NCBI RefSeq assembly: GCF_003002095.1 | Contig: NZ_PVZC01000001.1 | Coordinates: forward strand, 1,178,001-1,242,000 | Source of the DNA: Allonocardiopsis opalescens | GTDB lineage: Bacteria > Actinomycetota > Actinomycetes > Streptosporangiales > Streptosporangiaceae | Reading direction: 5' to 3' | Length of the DNA stretch: 64,000 nt | Shown here: in pieces, positions 33,521 through 42,245 of the stretch | Position numbering within the stretch: the first letter of the stretch is position 1 | How the letters are laid out: every line of letters starts with the position of its first letter | Notes under the pieces: generated by a model | What the model was told of the DNA's origin: nothing | The model's database searches: none | What the model saw: only the letters and a program-made list of their open reading frames with translations | Position numbers and translations under genes: made by a program

Positions 33521-34225
33521 ATGGACGCGCTAGCCCCCATGCGGGCCCAGGGGCCGCTGAGGACGCTCCGGATGAGCGAGACCGCCTACGAGGCCATCGA
33601 AGGCGCCATCGTCCGCTGCGAGCTGGCCCCCGGCACCCCGCTGGTGGACCGGCAGCTCTCGGAGGTGCTGGGGGTGAGCCGCACCCCCATCCGCGACGCC
33701 ATGCAGAGCCTGGAGGCGGCGGGGCTGGTCGTGCGCACCCGGGGCCGCTACTCCGTGGCCGGCTTCGACCTCGACGACGTCCGCGAACTGTTCGAGATGC
33801 GGCGGCTGCTGGAGCCGCCGGGCCTGGAGCGGCTGGCCGCCGACTGGGACCCGGCGGTGGTCGAGGAGCTGGCCACCTTCTTCGACGGCGCGCCCGAGCC
33901 GGGGCCGCCCGGCCCCTACGAGGAGTACCTGGCCCGCGACCACGCCTTCCACAAGAGGATCGTGGCGCTGTCGGGCAACTCCAGGCTGATCCGCTTCTAC
34001 GCGATCGCGGAGAAGCAGATCAACCGCATCCGGCACTACCTCGCCCCGGGCTACGAGGGCCGGATGAAGGAGGTCGTCAACGAGCACCGCGACGTCTGCG
34101 AGGCGATCGCCGCGCACGACCTCGACGCCGCCCGCGCCGCCCTGATCAGCCACCTGGAGGCGGGCGAGGCGACGATGGCGAAGTACCTGGCACAGCAGCA
34201 GGAGAAGGAGAACCCAGGCGGATAG
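33521..34225 (+). CDS. GntR-family regulator, FCD (FadR-C) subfamily
   Basis: This 234-residue protein has an N-terminal winged helix (about residues 20-85: PLVDRQLSEVLGVSRTPIRDAMQSLEAAGL) and an all-helical FCD effector domain (about 90-225) with the metal-binding pattern of Asp/His in RDHAFHKRIV, NEHRD and a late ISHLEAG. FCD regulators usually bind organic acids and repress catabolic genes. No strong ribosome site precedes ATG 33521; GTG 33512 is an alternative and leaderless translation is possible. It heads the rightward operon of transporter and nickel-pincer genes. Confidence 0.9.
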   Translation: MDALAPMRAQGPLRTLRMSETAYEAIEGAIVRCELAPGTPLVDRQLSEVLGVSRTPIRDAMQSLEAAGLVVRTRGRYSVAGFDLDDVRELFEMRRLLEPPGLERLAADWDPAVVEELATFFDGAPEPGPPGPYEEYLARDHAFHKRIVALSGNSRLIRFYAIAEKQINRIRHYLAPGYEGRMKEVVNEHRDVCEAIAAHDLDAARAALISHLEAGEATMAKYLAQQQEKENPGG

Positions 34226-34329
34226 CGCTTATCCGCGAAGACGGGACCCCGGTCCCGCCCCGGCGCGCGGCATCGCCGCCGCACACCCTCATACCGGCGT
34301 GTCGCTTCTACAGGAGGCGAGATTCTGAC

Positions 34330-35385
34330 ATGCCAAAAAAGGATGTAGAACACACACGATATCTTTCGCACCCCGACCGGCGGCGGTTCCTGCGGACCGC
34401 GGGCTTCGGCGTCGCGGGCCTCGCCCTCGGCGGCTCCGCGCTGAGCGGCTGCGCCGACAGCGCCCAGGCCGGCGCCTATCCCCAGCGGCCGATCCAGATG
34501 ATCGTCGCCTACGAGCCCGGCGGCGGCACCGACGTCGGCGCGCGCATCCTGCAGCCGGTCCTGGAACGGGCCCTCGGCGGCGAGATCCAGATCGTCAACC
34601 GCCCCGGAGGCGGCGGCTGGGCCGGCTGGAACGACCTCGCACGCGCCGAGCCCGACGGCTACACGCTCGGCTTCATCAACACGCCGAACTTCATGACCGG
34701 CTACCTCGATCCGCGGCTGGGCCGCACCGACATCGACGCCGGCTCCTTCACCCTGATCGCCAACCAGGTGACCGACTACGGCGCCATCGCGATCAGCCCG
34801 GACGACCAGCGGTTCACCGACGTCCGCGGCTTGCTGGAGTACGCCGCCCGCGAGCGCCTGATCGTCACCTCCACCGGTGTCGGCAGCGACGACCACTTCT
34901 CCGCGCTCTCCCTCGCCGACCGCTTCGGCCTGCGCTTCGACGTGCTGCACAACGAGGGCGCCGCCGACAGCGTCACCGACCTGCTCGGCGGCAATGTCGA
35001 CGCGGTCTTCGCCAATGTCGGCGAGCTGACCGCCCAGCACCAGGACGGCGGCGTCAAGGTGGTCGCGGTGATGAAGGCCGACGAGGAGCGCTCGCCCTAC
35101 CTGCCCGACGTGCCCACCCTCGCCGAGGCCGGCTACCCCGACGTGGAGTCCTGGTCCTCGCGCGGCATCGCCGGACCGGCCGGACTGCCCGCGGGGGTGG
35201 TCGAGCGCCTGGTCGCCGCCTGCCGCACCGCGATCGAGGACCCCGCGCACGTCGAGCGGCTGGCCACCCAGGGCCTCCAGGTCGACTACCAGGCGCCCGA
35301 CGCCTACGCCGAGATGATCGAGCGCGACGACCGAACCGCCCGCCGCCTGGGCGAGCGCTACATCTGGGGCGCGCAGGGCGGCTGA
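34330..35385 (+). CDS. tctC: tripartite tricarboxylate transporter, solute-binding protein
   Basis: This 351-residue protein has a combined Tat/lipoprotein signal: RRRFL at residues 17-21 and a lipobox ending at Cys41 (ALSGC). The mature part has the Bug/TctC signature YPQRPIQMIVAYEPGGGTDV, then IVNRPGGGGW and a late LPDVPTLAEAGYPDV segment. It captures carboxylates outside the membrane for TctA/TctB. ATG 34330 follows AGGAGG with long (about 12-base) spacing. The ligand is presumably the hydroxy acid degraded by the island. Confidence 0.9.
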   Translation: MPKKDVEHTRYLSHPDRRRFLRTAGFGVAGLALGGSALSGCADSAQAGAYPQRPIQMIVAYEPGGGTDVGARILQPVLERALGGEIQIVNRPGGGGWAGWNDLARAEPDGYTLGFINTPNFMTGYLDPRLGRTDIDAGSFTLIANQVTDYGAIAISPDDQRFTDVRGLLEYAARERLIVTSTGVGSDDHFSALSLADRFGLRFDVLHNEGAADSVTDLLGGNVDAVFANVGELTAQHQDGGVKVVAVMKADEERSPYLPDVPTLAEAGYPDVESWSSRGIAGPAGLPAGVVERLVAACRTAIEDPAHVERLATQGLQVDYQAPDAYAEMIERDDRTARRLGERYIWGAQGG

Positions 35386-35569
35386 GCCGCCGCGGCCGCC
35401 GCGCACCCCCGGCACGGCCGCCGCCCGCACCCCTTCCGTACCGAAGCGAATGACCGCGCCCCCACCGCCACGCGACCGGGCACCCGTCCGCCGCGCACTG
35501 CACGGTCCCCGCGACCCTGCCGCCGCGCCCGGTGGACCGCCGGTGCCCATCCGAGGAGTTGACCCACCG

Positions 35570-36094
35570 ATGCCGGTCGAACCCGACGAACGCTCACGAA
35601 CCACCGCGCTGCGCTCACCCGACGCCGTACTCGGCCTGAGTCTGATCGCGATCTCCGTCGTCTTCCTCGCCTGCACCCTGCCGCTGTCGGCGGCGGCCGC
35701 CGCCTGGCCGCGTGCGGTGCTGGCGCTGCTGCTGTTCCTCGGCGCCGCGATCACCGTGCGCGCCGTCCGCGCCGCCGCGGCCGGGAGGCCGGCCGCCGAA
35801 CCCGCTGCCGCCGACGCCGTCCCGGACGAGGAGGAGGGCGCCTCAGGCGAGTGGAGCCCGGCCGTGCTGCGCCGTCCCGCGCTGACCATGCTGATCGTGA
35901 TCGGCTACGTGGCGCTGCTCGACGTCATCGGCTTCTTCCCGGCCACCGTGCTGTACCTGGTCGGCCACCTGTGGTTCGGCGGCTCGCGCGACCTGCGCGT
36001 CGTGGCCGGGGTGACGGCCGGGCTGTGCGGGCTCGTCTACCTGCTGTTCGTGCACGAGTTGAGCGTTCCGCTCCCGACCGGGCTCTTCGGTTAG
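35570..36094 (+). CDS. tctB: tripartite tricarboxylate transporter, small membrane subunit
   Basis: This 174-residue protein has four hydrophobic segments (about residues 18-40, 46-65, 105-130 and 140-160) split by an acidic Ala/Pro-rich cytoplasmic or external loop, as in TctB. It follows the binding protein gene and lies 13 bases before tctA. ATG 35570 with GAGGAG upstream is chosen; ATG 35450 in the same frame would add 40 Pro/Arg-rich residues. The 184-base gap before it otherwise shows nothing. Confidence 0.85.
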   Translation: MPVEPDERSRTTALRSPDAVLGLSLIAISVVFLACTLPLSAAAAAWPRAVLALLLFLGAAITVRAVRAAAAGRPAAEPAAADAVPDEEEGASGEWSPAVLRRPALTMLIVIGYVALLDVIGFFPATVLYLVGHLWFGGSRDLRVVAGVTAGLCGLVYLLFVHELSVPLPTGLFG

Positions 36095-36107
36095 GGGGCC
36101 GGGCGCA

Positions 36108-37643
36108 ATGGACACCCAACTGCTGCTCAGCGCGCTGGACAACCTCTTCACCTGGGAGGTCATGCTCGCCATCACCGCCGGAGTCGTCGGCGGCATCATC
36201 ATCGGCGCGCTCCCCGGCCTCAGCGGGACCATGGGCATCGCGCTGCTGATCCCCATCACCTTCGGGATGGACGCCGTCGCCGGTCTGTCGATGCTGGCCG
36301 CCATCTACGCCGCGGCCACCTACGGCGGGTCGGTCTCGGCCATCCTGATCAACACACCGGGCACACCGGCCGCCGCGGCCACCGCGCTGGACGGCTACCA
36401 GCTCACGCTCCAGGGCAAGGGCGCCAAGGCGCTGGCCGTCTCGGCGATCGCGTCGATGGTCGGCGGCCTGGTCAGCGCCTTCGCACTGCTGCTGCTCGCG
36501 CCGCCGCTCGCCCAGGTCTCACTCGCCTTCTCGGCGCCCGAGTACTTCCTGATCGCGGTCTTCGGACTGCTCATCATCGGCAGCCTGGCGGCCGGCTCGC
36601 TGCTCAAGGGCTTCGCCGCCGGGACGCTCGGCCTGCTGGTCGCCACCATCGGCATCGACATCCTCACCGGCTTCCCGCGCTTCACCTTCGGCACGACCGC
36701 GCTGCAGTCCGGTATCGAACTGGTCCCGGCGCTGATCGGCCTGTTCTCGCTCTCCCAGGTGCTGGTGCTCGCCGAGGGGCGCGGCGGCGGAGGGACCGCG
36801 ATGGCGCACGCGCTCAAGGGCCGGGCCCTGCCGACGCTGCGCGAGCTGAAGAGGATCACCGCCACCATCGCCCGCTCGTCGGGGATCGGCGTCTTCGTCG
36901 GGGTACTGCCCGGCGCCGGCGGCGACATCGGGTCCTGGATCGGCTACAACGAGGCCAAGCGCTTCTCCAAGGGCGCCGACCGCGAGGAGTTCGGCAAGGG
37001 CTCCCTCAAGGGCGTCGCGGCCGCCGAAGCCGCCAACAACGCCGTCACCGGCGGGGCCATGGTGCCGATGCTGACGCTCGGCATCCCGGGCAGCTCCGCG
37101 ACGGCGGTGATCATGGGCGGGCTGCTCATCCACGGCATGCAGCCGGGCGGCCGGCTCTTCACCGAGCAGGCCGACACCACCTACGCGATCATGCTCGGCT
37201 TCCTGCTGGCCAACGTCCTGATGGGCGTCCTGGCCATCGCCGGGGCGCGCTACTTCGTGCTGGCCACCAGGGTGCCGATGAAGGTGCTGGTGCCGATCAT
37301 CGTCGCGCTGTGCGTGGTGGGCACCTACGCCGTCAACAACAGCATGGCCGACGTGTGGGTGATGATCGTCTTCGGCGTCATCGGCTACCTGCTGCGCAAG
37401 GTCGGGGTGCCTCCGGCGCCCATCGTGCTCGGGCTGATCCTGGGCGCCCTCGCCGAGAAGGGGCTGCGCCAGTCCTTCGTGATGGCCCAGGGCGACCTGA
37501 TCGGCTACTACCTGTCCCGCCCGCTGTCGGTGGTCCTGCTGCTGCTGATCGTGCTGTCGCTGGCCGCGCCGCCGCTGGCCGCCCGGATGCGCAGGCGGAT
37601 GGCGGCCCAGGCCGCCACCGCCAAGGAGAGGGAGGACGCGTGA
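36108..37643 (+). CDS. tctA: tripartite tricarboxylate transporter, large permease subunit
   Basis: This 511-residue permease has about twelve membrane segments. The TctA signatures GALPGLSGTMGIALLIP near residue 35 and YGGSVSAILINTPGTP near residue 75 are clear. A second GIPGSSATAVIMGG repeat lies near residue 330, reflecting the internal duplication of the family. It imports carboxylates with sodium or proton coupling. Its stop overlaps the GTG of the LarA-family gene by 4 bases, tying transport to the nickel-pincer enzyme. Confidence 0.93.
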   Translation: MDTQLLLSALDNLFTWEVMLAITAGVVGGIIIGALPGLSGTMGIALLIPITFGMDAVAGLSMLAAIYAAATYGGSVSAILINTPGTPAAAATALDGYQLTLQGKGAKALAVSAIASMVGGLVSAFALLLLAPPLAQVSLAFSAPEYFLIAVFGLLIIGSLAAGSLLKGFAAGTLGLLVATIGIDILTGFPRFTFGTTALQSGIELVPALIGLFSLSQVLVLAEGRGGGGTAMAHALKGRALPTLRELKRITATIARSSGIGVFVGVLPGAGGDIGSWIGYNEAKRFSKGADREEFGKGSLKGVAAAEAANNAVTGGAMVPMLTLGIPGSSATAVIMGGLLIHGMQPGGRLFTEQADTTYAIMLGFLLANVLMGVLAIAGARYFVLATRVPMKVLVPIIVALCVVGTYAVNNSMADVWVMIVFGVIGYLLRKVGVPPAPIVLGLILGALAEKGLRQSFVMAQGDLIGYYLSRPLSVVLLLLIVLSLAAPPLAARMRRRMAAQAATAKEREDA

Positions 37644-38923
37644 GTGCCGGGGACGGCGTCATGCGCCGGGTGCCGCTGCACCGGATCCGCCGCGCCCTGC
37701 CCTCGGCGGCGCTGCCCGACCCCGTCGAGACCGCCTACCGCGAGACCGCGGGGCTGCTCGCCCGCCGCGGGCTGCCCGCCGGGGCGCGGCTGGCGATCAC
37801 CGCGGGCAGCCGCGGCATCGACGGGATCGCCGGGCTGCTGCGCGGCGCGGTGCGCGCCGCCCGCGACGCGGGCGCCGAGCCCTTCCTGTTCTCGGCCATG
37901 GGCAGCCACGGCGGCGGCACCGGCCCGGGCCAGCGCGCGATCCTGGACTCCCTCGGCGTCACCGAGGAGAGCACCGGCGCGCCGGTCAGCTGCTCGGACC
38001 GGGTGGTGCCGCTCGGCGAGACCGCCGGCCCGCTGCCCGGGCTGCCGGTGTACTTCGCCGAGGAGGCGGCGCAAGCCGACGCGATCCTCGCCGTCAACCG
38101 GGTCAAGCCGCACACCTCCTTCCACGGGCCGCACGAGAGCGGGCTGCTGAAGATGCTCACCGTCGGCGCCGGCCGCGCCGACGGCGCGGCGATGGTGCAC
38201 CGCCTCGGCTGGCACCGGATGGTCCCGGCGATCGAGGCCATCGCCGCCGTGGTCGTGGACCGGCTGCCGGTCCTCGGCGGCCTGGCCGTGGTCCAGGACG
38301 CGCACGAGCGGCCCGCCGCCGTGGCGGCGGTGCCCGCCGAGGAACTGGCCGCCCGCGAGGCCGAGCTGCTGGAACTGGCCAGGCGGCTGCTGCCCCGGCT
38401 GCCGGTGGACCGGCTGGACGCGCTGGTGGTGCGGCTGATGGGCAAGGCCTTCAGCGGCTGCGGCATGGACACCAACGTGATCGGCCGGCTGCGCCTAGAG
38501 GGCATGCCCGAGCCCGAGACGCCGAGCATCCGCTGCCTGGGCGTGCTCGACCTCGACGAGGGCTCGCACGGCAACGCCACCGGGGTGGGCCTGGCCGACC
38601 TCACCACCGAGCGGCTGGTCCGCGGGATGGACCGCACCGCCACCTACCTCAACTGCCTGACCAGCGGCGGGCCCCAGCGCGCCGCCGTGCCCATGACGTT
38701 CCCCGACGACGCCGCGCTGGTCGACGCGATGGGGCGGCTGCTCAAACCCGATCCCGGAGAGGAAGGCGAGGTCCGCATGGCGGTCATCGACAACACCCTT
38801 CACCTGGAGACCCTGTGGGTCTCGGCGGCGCTGCTGCCGGAGATCCGCGCGAACGAGGACGTCGAACTGCTGGAGTCGCGGCCGGGCCCGGCCTTCGACG
38901 CGGCCGGAAGGCTGGTGCCGTGA
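37640..38923 (+). CDS. LarA-family nickel-pincer nucleotide enzyme (2-hydroxyacid racemase/epimerase)
   Basis: This 427-residue protein is a LarA homologue (DUF2088-type N-terminus). His90 lies in MGSHGGGT. Further candidates are His158, His162 and His165 in the segment before Lys171 (LLKML), and then His187 (AMVH). The Lys171-His187 spacing of 16 equals that of Lys184 and His200 in Lactiplantibacillus plantarum LarA, which anchor the cofactor and bind nickel. LarA homologues interconvert the configuration at C2 of 2-hydroxy acids, including sugar acids. The sequence is divergent from true lactate racemase and sits among sugar-acid enzymes, so an aldonate-type substrate is more likely. LarE, LarB and LarC are encoded downstream. 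Confidence 0.85.
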   Translation: MSAGDGVMRRVPLHRIRRALPSAALPDPVETAYRETAGLLARRGLPAGARLAITAGSRGIDGIAGLLRGAVRAARDAGAEPFLFSAMGSHGGGTGPGQRAILDSLGVTEESTGAPVSCSDRVVPLGETAGPLPGLPVYFAEEAAQADAILAVNRVKPHTSFHGPHESGLLKMLTVGAGRADGAAMVHRLGWHRMVPAIEAIAAVVVDRLPVLGGLAVVQDAHERPAAVAAVPAEELAAREAELLELARRLLPRLPVDRLDALVVRLMGKAFSGCGMDTNVIGRLRLEGMPEPETPSIRCLGVLDLDEGSHGNATGVGLADLTTERLVRGMDRTATYLNCLTSGGPQRAAVPMTFPDDAALVDAMGRLLKPDPGEEGEVRMAVIDNTLHLETLWVSAALLPEIRANEDVELLESRPGPAFDAAGRLVP

Positions 38924-39600
38924 TGGGGGTCGGCAACCGGGTGCTGCCCCGCGCCGAGTCGGTGGCGGCCGAGACCCTGGAGCGCTTCCGCGCCGCCGCC
39001 TTCCCGGTGGCGAACGTCGCCGACGCGATGGGGCGCTTCGGCGCGCTGCGGGGCCTGCGCCGGATGGCGCCCGCCCCCTACCTCGTCGGCACCGCGCTCA
39101 CCGTGCGCACCCGCCCGTCGGACAACCTGATGGTGCACAAGGCGCTCGACCTGGCCGGGCCCGGCGACGTCCTGGTGGTGGACGCGTGCGGCGGCGCCGA
39201 CTACGCGATCGTCGGCGGACTGATGTGCCGCTACGCGCGGCGGCGCGGGCTGGCCGGGCTGGTCGTGGACGGCATGGTCCGCGACGACGACGAGCTGACC
39301 GAGCTGGGCCTGCCCGTCTACGCCGCCGGGATCAGCCCCAACGGCCCCTACAAGGACGGCCCCGGCGAGATCAACGTACCGGTGAGCTGCGGCCGCACCC
39401 CGGTGCTCCCCGGCGACCTGGTGCTGGGCGACGCCGACGGCGTGGTCGTGGTGCCGCGTGCGGACGCCGAGCAGGTCCGGCGCGAGGCCGAGGCCGTGCG
39501 CGGCAACGAGCGCGGCGTGGTGGCGGCCATCGAGCGCGACGGCTGGGACCGGGCCTGGATCGACCGGAAGCTCGCCGCGAACGGGTGCGCCGATGGCTGA
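38923..39600 (+). CDS. RraA-like/HMG-aldolase family protein
   Basis: This 225-residue protein has the RraA fold signature: VADAMGRFG, GDVLVVDACG, LVVDGMVRDDDEL (substrate Arg and metal Asp) and PVSCGRTPVLPGDLVLGDADG. Metabolic members are class II aldolases or decarboxylases acting on 4-hydroxy-2-oxo acids; others regulate RNase E, which is unlikely here. ATG 38923 overlaps the LarA stop; GTG 38920 is equivalent. It could cleave a 2-keto acid formed by the dehydratases to pyruvate and a smaller product. Confidence 0.86.
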   Translation: MGVGNRVLPRAESVAAETLERFRAAAFPVANVADAMGRFGALRGLRRMAPAPYLVGTALTVRTRPSDNLMVHKALDLAGPGDVLVVDACGGADYAIVGGLMCRYARRRGLAGLVVDGMVRDDDELTELGLPVYAAGISPNGPYKDGPGEINVPVSCGRTPVLPGDLVLGDADGVVVVPRADAEQVRREAEAVRGNERGVVAAIERDGWDRAWIDRKLAANGCADG

Positions 39601-40714
39601 GCCGACCGAGCCGGCGGGCGTCCCGCACGGGCCGCTGCGCGAACTGGTGCGGCAGGTCTTCACCGCCGCCGGACTGACCGGGCAGGACGCGGGCGCCGTC
39701 GCCGAGCACCTGGTCCTGGCCGACCTGCGCGGCGTCGGCTCGCACGGGGTGAGCCGCACCGCCATCTACGTGGAGCGGATCGGGCAGGGGCTGGTCGACC
39801 CGCGCCCGCGGATCCGGGTGCTGGCCGAGACCCCGGTCAGCGCGCACCTGGACGGCGGCAACGGGCCCGGCGTGGTGGTGGCCGGGCACGCCATGCGCAC
39901 CGCCGCCGCCAAGGCGCGGGAGAGCGGGATCGGCGCCGTCGCGGTGCGCGGCTCCAACCACTGCGGCATGCTGGCCCACTACACCGGCGAGGCGGCGGCG
40001 GCCGGGCTGATCGGCTTCGCCACCACCAGCGCCCCCGCGTCGATGGCGCCCTGGGGCGGGGCGCGGGCGTACTTCGGCACCAACCCGCTGTCCTACGCCG
40101 TGCCGGTGCCCGGCGGGCGCCCCGACATCGTCTTCGACATGGCGACCAGCACCGTCGCGCGGGGCAAGATCATCATGGCCGAGAAGCGCGGCGAGCGGAT
40201 CCCGGCCGGCTGGGCGCTGGACGTCGACGGCAAGCCCACCGAGGACGCCGCGGCCGGGCTGGCCGGCACCATGCTGCCGCTGGGCGGCGCCAAGGGCTCC
40301 GGCCTGGCGCTGCTGGTGGACGTGCTGTCGGGTGTGCTGAGCGGGGCCGAGTACGGCCCGCACATCCCGCCGCTGTACGGCAACCCCGACCGCGCGCAGA
40401 ACGTGGGCCACTTCTTCCTCGCGCTGCGCCCCGACCTGTTCGGCCCGGCCGAGGACTTCGCCCGGCGCATGGGCGCGCTGGCCGAGGAACTGGCCGCGCT
40501 GCCCACCGCCGCCGGGCACACCCGGGTGTACCTGCCCGGCGAGCCGGAGGCCGAACGGGAGGCGGAGCGGCGCGCCCGCGGCCTCCCCCTCCCGGCCGAG
40601 GTGCGGGCCGAGCTGGCCGCGGTGGCGCGCTCGCTCGGCCTGCCCGAGCAGGCGCTGGCCTGCCTGGGCGCGGACGCCGGGACGCCGGCCGGCAGCGGGG
40701 AGGCGCGGCCATGA
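39593..40714 (+). CDS. Ldh2/malate dehydrogenase-type oxidoreductase of the hydroxyacid island
   Basis: This 373-residue Ldh_2 member overlaps the RraA gene by 8 bases. Family segments are LRGVGSHGVSR near the N-terminus, SNHCGMLAHY, FGTNPLSYAVP, DMATS and the GGAKGSGLAL lysine segment. It should oxidise a 2-hydroxy acid with NAD(P). It is only distantly similar to the Ldh2 enzyme at 2342-3493. Pairing with a LarA-family epimerase suggests that the epimerase converts an unusable stereoisomer into the one this dehydrogenase, or a dehydratase, accepts. Confidence 0.88.
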   Translation: MAEPTEPAGVPHGPLRELVRQVFTAAGLTGQDAGAVAEHLVLADLRGVGSHGVSRTAIYVERIGQGLVDPRPRIRVLAETPVSAHLDGGNGPGVVVAGHAMRTAAAKARESGIGAVAVRGSNHCGMLAHYTGEAAAAGLIGFATTSAPASMAPWGGARAYFGTNPLSYAVPVPGGRPDIVFDMATSTVARGKIIMAEKRGERIPAGWALDVDGKPTEDAAAGLAGTMLPLGGAKGSGLALLVDVLSGVLSGAEYGPHIPPLYGNPDRAQNVGHFFLALRPDLFGPAEDFARRMGALAEELAALPTAAGHTRVYLPGEPEAEREAERRARGLPLPAEVRAELAAVARSLGLPEQALACLGADAGTPAGSGEARP

Positions 40715-41541
40715 CGGAGCCGATCGACCGGCTGCGCGAGCGGCTGGCCCGGGAGCGGCGGATCGTGGTCGGCTACTCCGGCGGCGCCGACTCCGCCCTG
40801 CTCGCCTACGTCGCGGCGCGCACCCTCGGCGAGGGCGCCCTGGCCGTCACGGCGGTCTCGCCGAGCCTGGCCGCCGCCGAGCGGCGCCAGGCGCGCGCCT
40901 TCGCCGCCGAGCACGGCATCGCGCACCTGGAGGTCTGCACCGACGAGGGCGAGCGGCCCGAGTACGCCGCCAACGGCGCCGACCGCTGCTTCCACTGCAA
41001 GAGCGCGCTGTTCGAGGCGATGGGACCGCTGGCCCGGATGCTCGGCGCCGCGATGGCCGTGGGCACCAACCTCGACGACCTGGGCGACTACCGCCCCGGC
41101 CGGCGGGCGGCCGCGCAGCGGGGCGTGCTCACCCCGCTGGCCGACGCGGGCTTCGACAAGGCGGCGGTGCGCGCGGCGAGCCGCGCGCTGGGGCTGCGCA
41201 CCGCCGCCAAGCCCGCCGCGCCGTGCCTGGCCTCGCGGGTCGCCTACGGTGAACCCGTCACGCCCGAGGTCCTGGCCAGGATCGAGGCGGCCGAGCAGGC
41301 AGTGCGCGAGCTGGGCTTCACCGAGGTGCGGGTGCGCGCCCACTCCGGTGGCACGGTGGCGCGGGTGGAGCTGCCCGACGCCGAGGCCGAGCGCGCCGTG
41401 GCGCTGCGCGCGCGGCTGGACGCCGGCGTGCGGGCCTGCGGCTTCACCTTCTGCGCGCTCGACCTGGGCGGCTTCGCCAGCGGGCGGCTGAACGCGCTGC
41501 TGCCGCTCTCGGTCACCTCGCGCGGCGGGGCGGCCCGGTGA
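40711..41541 (+). CDS. larE: LarE, sacrificial sulfur transferase for nickel-pincer cofactor
   Basis: This 276-residue PP-loop protein has the ATP motif VVGYSGGADSALL. A CFHCKSALF pair and the conserved PCLASRVAYG segment follow, with Cys172 at the position of the cysteine that single-sulfur LarE enzymes give up to the cofactor. It adenylates pyridinium-3,5-biscarboxylic acid mononucleotide and adds sulfur to make the bisthiocarboxylic form. ATG 40711 overlaps the dehydrogenase stop by 4 bases. The order larE-larB-larC follows. Confidence 0.93.
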   Translation: MTEPIDRLRERLARERRIVVGYSGGADSALLAYVAARTLGEGALAVTAVSPSLAAAERRQARAFAAEHGIAHLEVCTDEGERPEYAANGADRCFHCKSALFEAMGPLARMLGAAMAVGTNLDDLGDYRPGRRAAAQRGVLTPLADAGFDKAAVRAASRALGLRTAAKPAAPCLASRVAYGEPVTPEVLARIEAAEQAVRELGFTEVRVRAHSGGTVARVELPDAEAERAVALRARLDAGVRACGFTFCALDLGGFASGRLNALLPLSVTSRGGAAR

Positions 41542-42245
41542 GCGGCGCGGCGGCCGGTCCGGACCCCGGCTACACCGACCTCGGCTTCGCCCGGGTCGAC
41601 ACCGCCCGCGAGGCGCGCCAGGGCGTCGCCGAGTGCGTGTACGCCCCGGGCAAGCGGACCGGGCACATCACCGCGATCGTGGCGGAGCTGCTGGACCGCT
41701 CCGACGGGCCCGTCCTGGTCACCCGGGTCGAAGCGGAGCCCGCGCGCACCGTGCTGGCCGCGCACCCGGGCGGGAGCCACGACCCGGCGGCGCGCCTGCT
41801 GGCCTGGCGGCCCGCGCCGCCGGACGGCTTCCGGCTGGCGATCCTCACCGCGGGCACCGCCGACGAGCCGGTGGCGGCCGAGGCGGCGGCGGTGGCCCGC
41901 GCCGTCGGCCTGGAGGTGACGCTCTTCCGCGATGTCGGGGTGGCCGGCCTGCACCGGCTGCTGGACTGCGCCGAAGAGGTCGCGGCGCACGACGCCGTCG
42001 TCGTGGTGGCCGGGATGGAGGGCGCCCTGGCCAGCGTGGTCGGCGGCCTGGTGGCCTGCCCGGTCGTCGCGGTGCCCGTCTCCACCGGCTACGGCGCCGG
42101 ACTGGACGGCGTCACCGCGCTGCTGGCCATGCTCAGCTCGTGCGCGGCCGGGCTGACCGTGGTCAACATCGACTCCGGCTTCGGCGCCGCCATGGCCGCG
42201 CACCGGCTGGCCATGGCCGTCCGCTCGCGGAGGGGGCCGGGATGA
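41538..42245 (+). CDS. larB: LarB, nicotinic acid adenine dinucleotide carboxylase/hydrolase
   Basis: This 235-residue protein has a PurE-like core. Features are FARVDTAREARQGVAECVY near the N-terminus, the AILTAGTADEPVAAEAA segment, FRDVGVAGLHRLL, and VVVAGMEGALASVVGGLV with STGYGAG. LarB carboxylates the pyridinium ring of nicotinic acid adenine dinucleotide and hydrolyses it, starting cofactor synthesis. GTG 41538 and the stop both overlap neighbours by 4 bases, so it is translationally coupled to larE and larC. Confidence 0.93.
   Translation: MSGAAAGPDPGYTDLGFARVDTAREARQGVAECVYAPGKRTGHITAIVAELLDRSDGPVLVTRVEAEPARTVLAAHPGGSHDPAARLLAWRPAPPDGFRLAILTAGTADEPVAAEAAAVARAVGLEVTLFRDVGVAGLHRLLDCAEEVAAHDAVVVVAGMEGALASVVGGLVACPVVAVPVSTGYGAGLDGVTALLAMLSSCAAGLTVVNIDSGFGAAMAAHRLAMAVRSRRGPG

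Noticed and set aside
37640-38923. Naming the LarA homologue a lactate racemase
   Set aside because: The cofactor residues are kept, but the surrounding sequence and the neighbouring sugar-acid enzymes do not fit lactate utilisation specifically.
38923-39600. RNase E regulator RraA
   Set aside because: The protein shares the fold, but the operon is catabolic and metabolic RraA-like aldolases are common in such settings.
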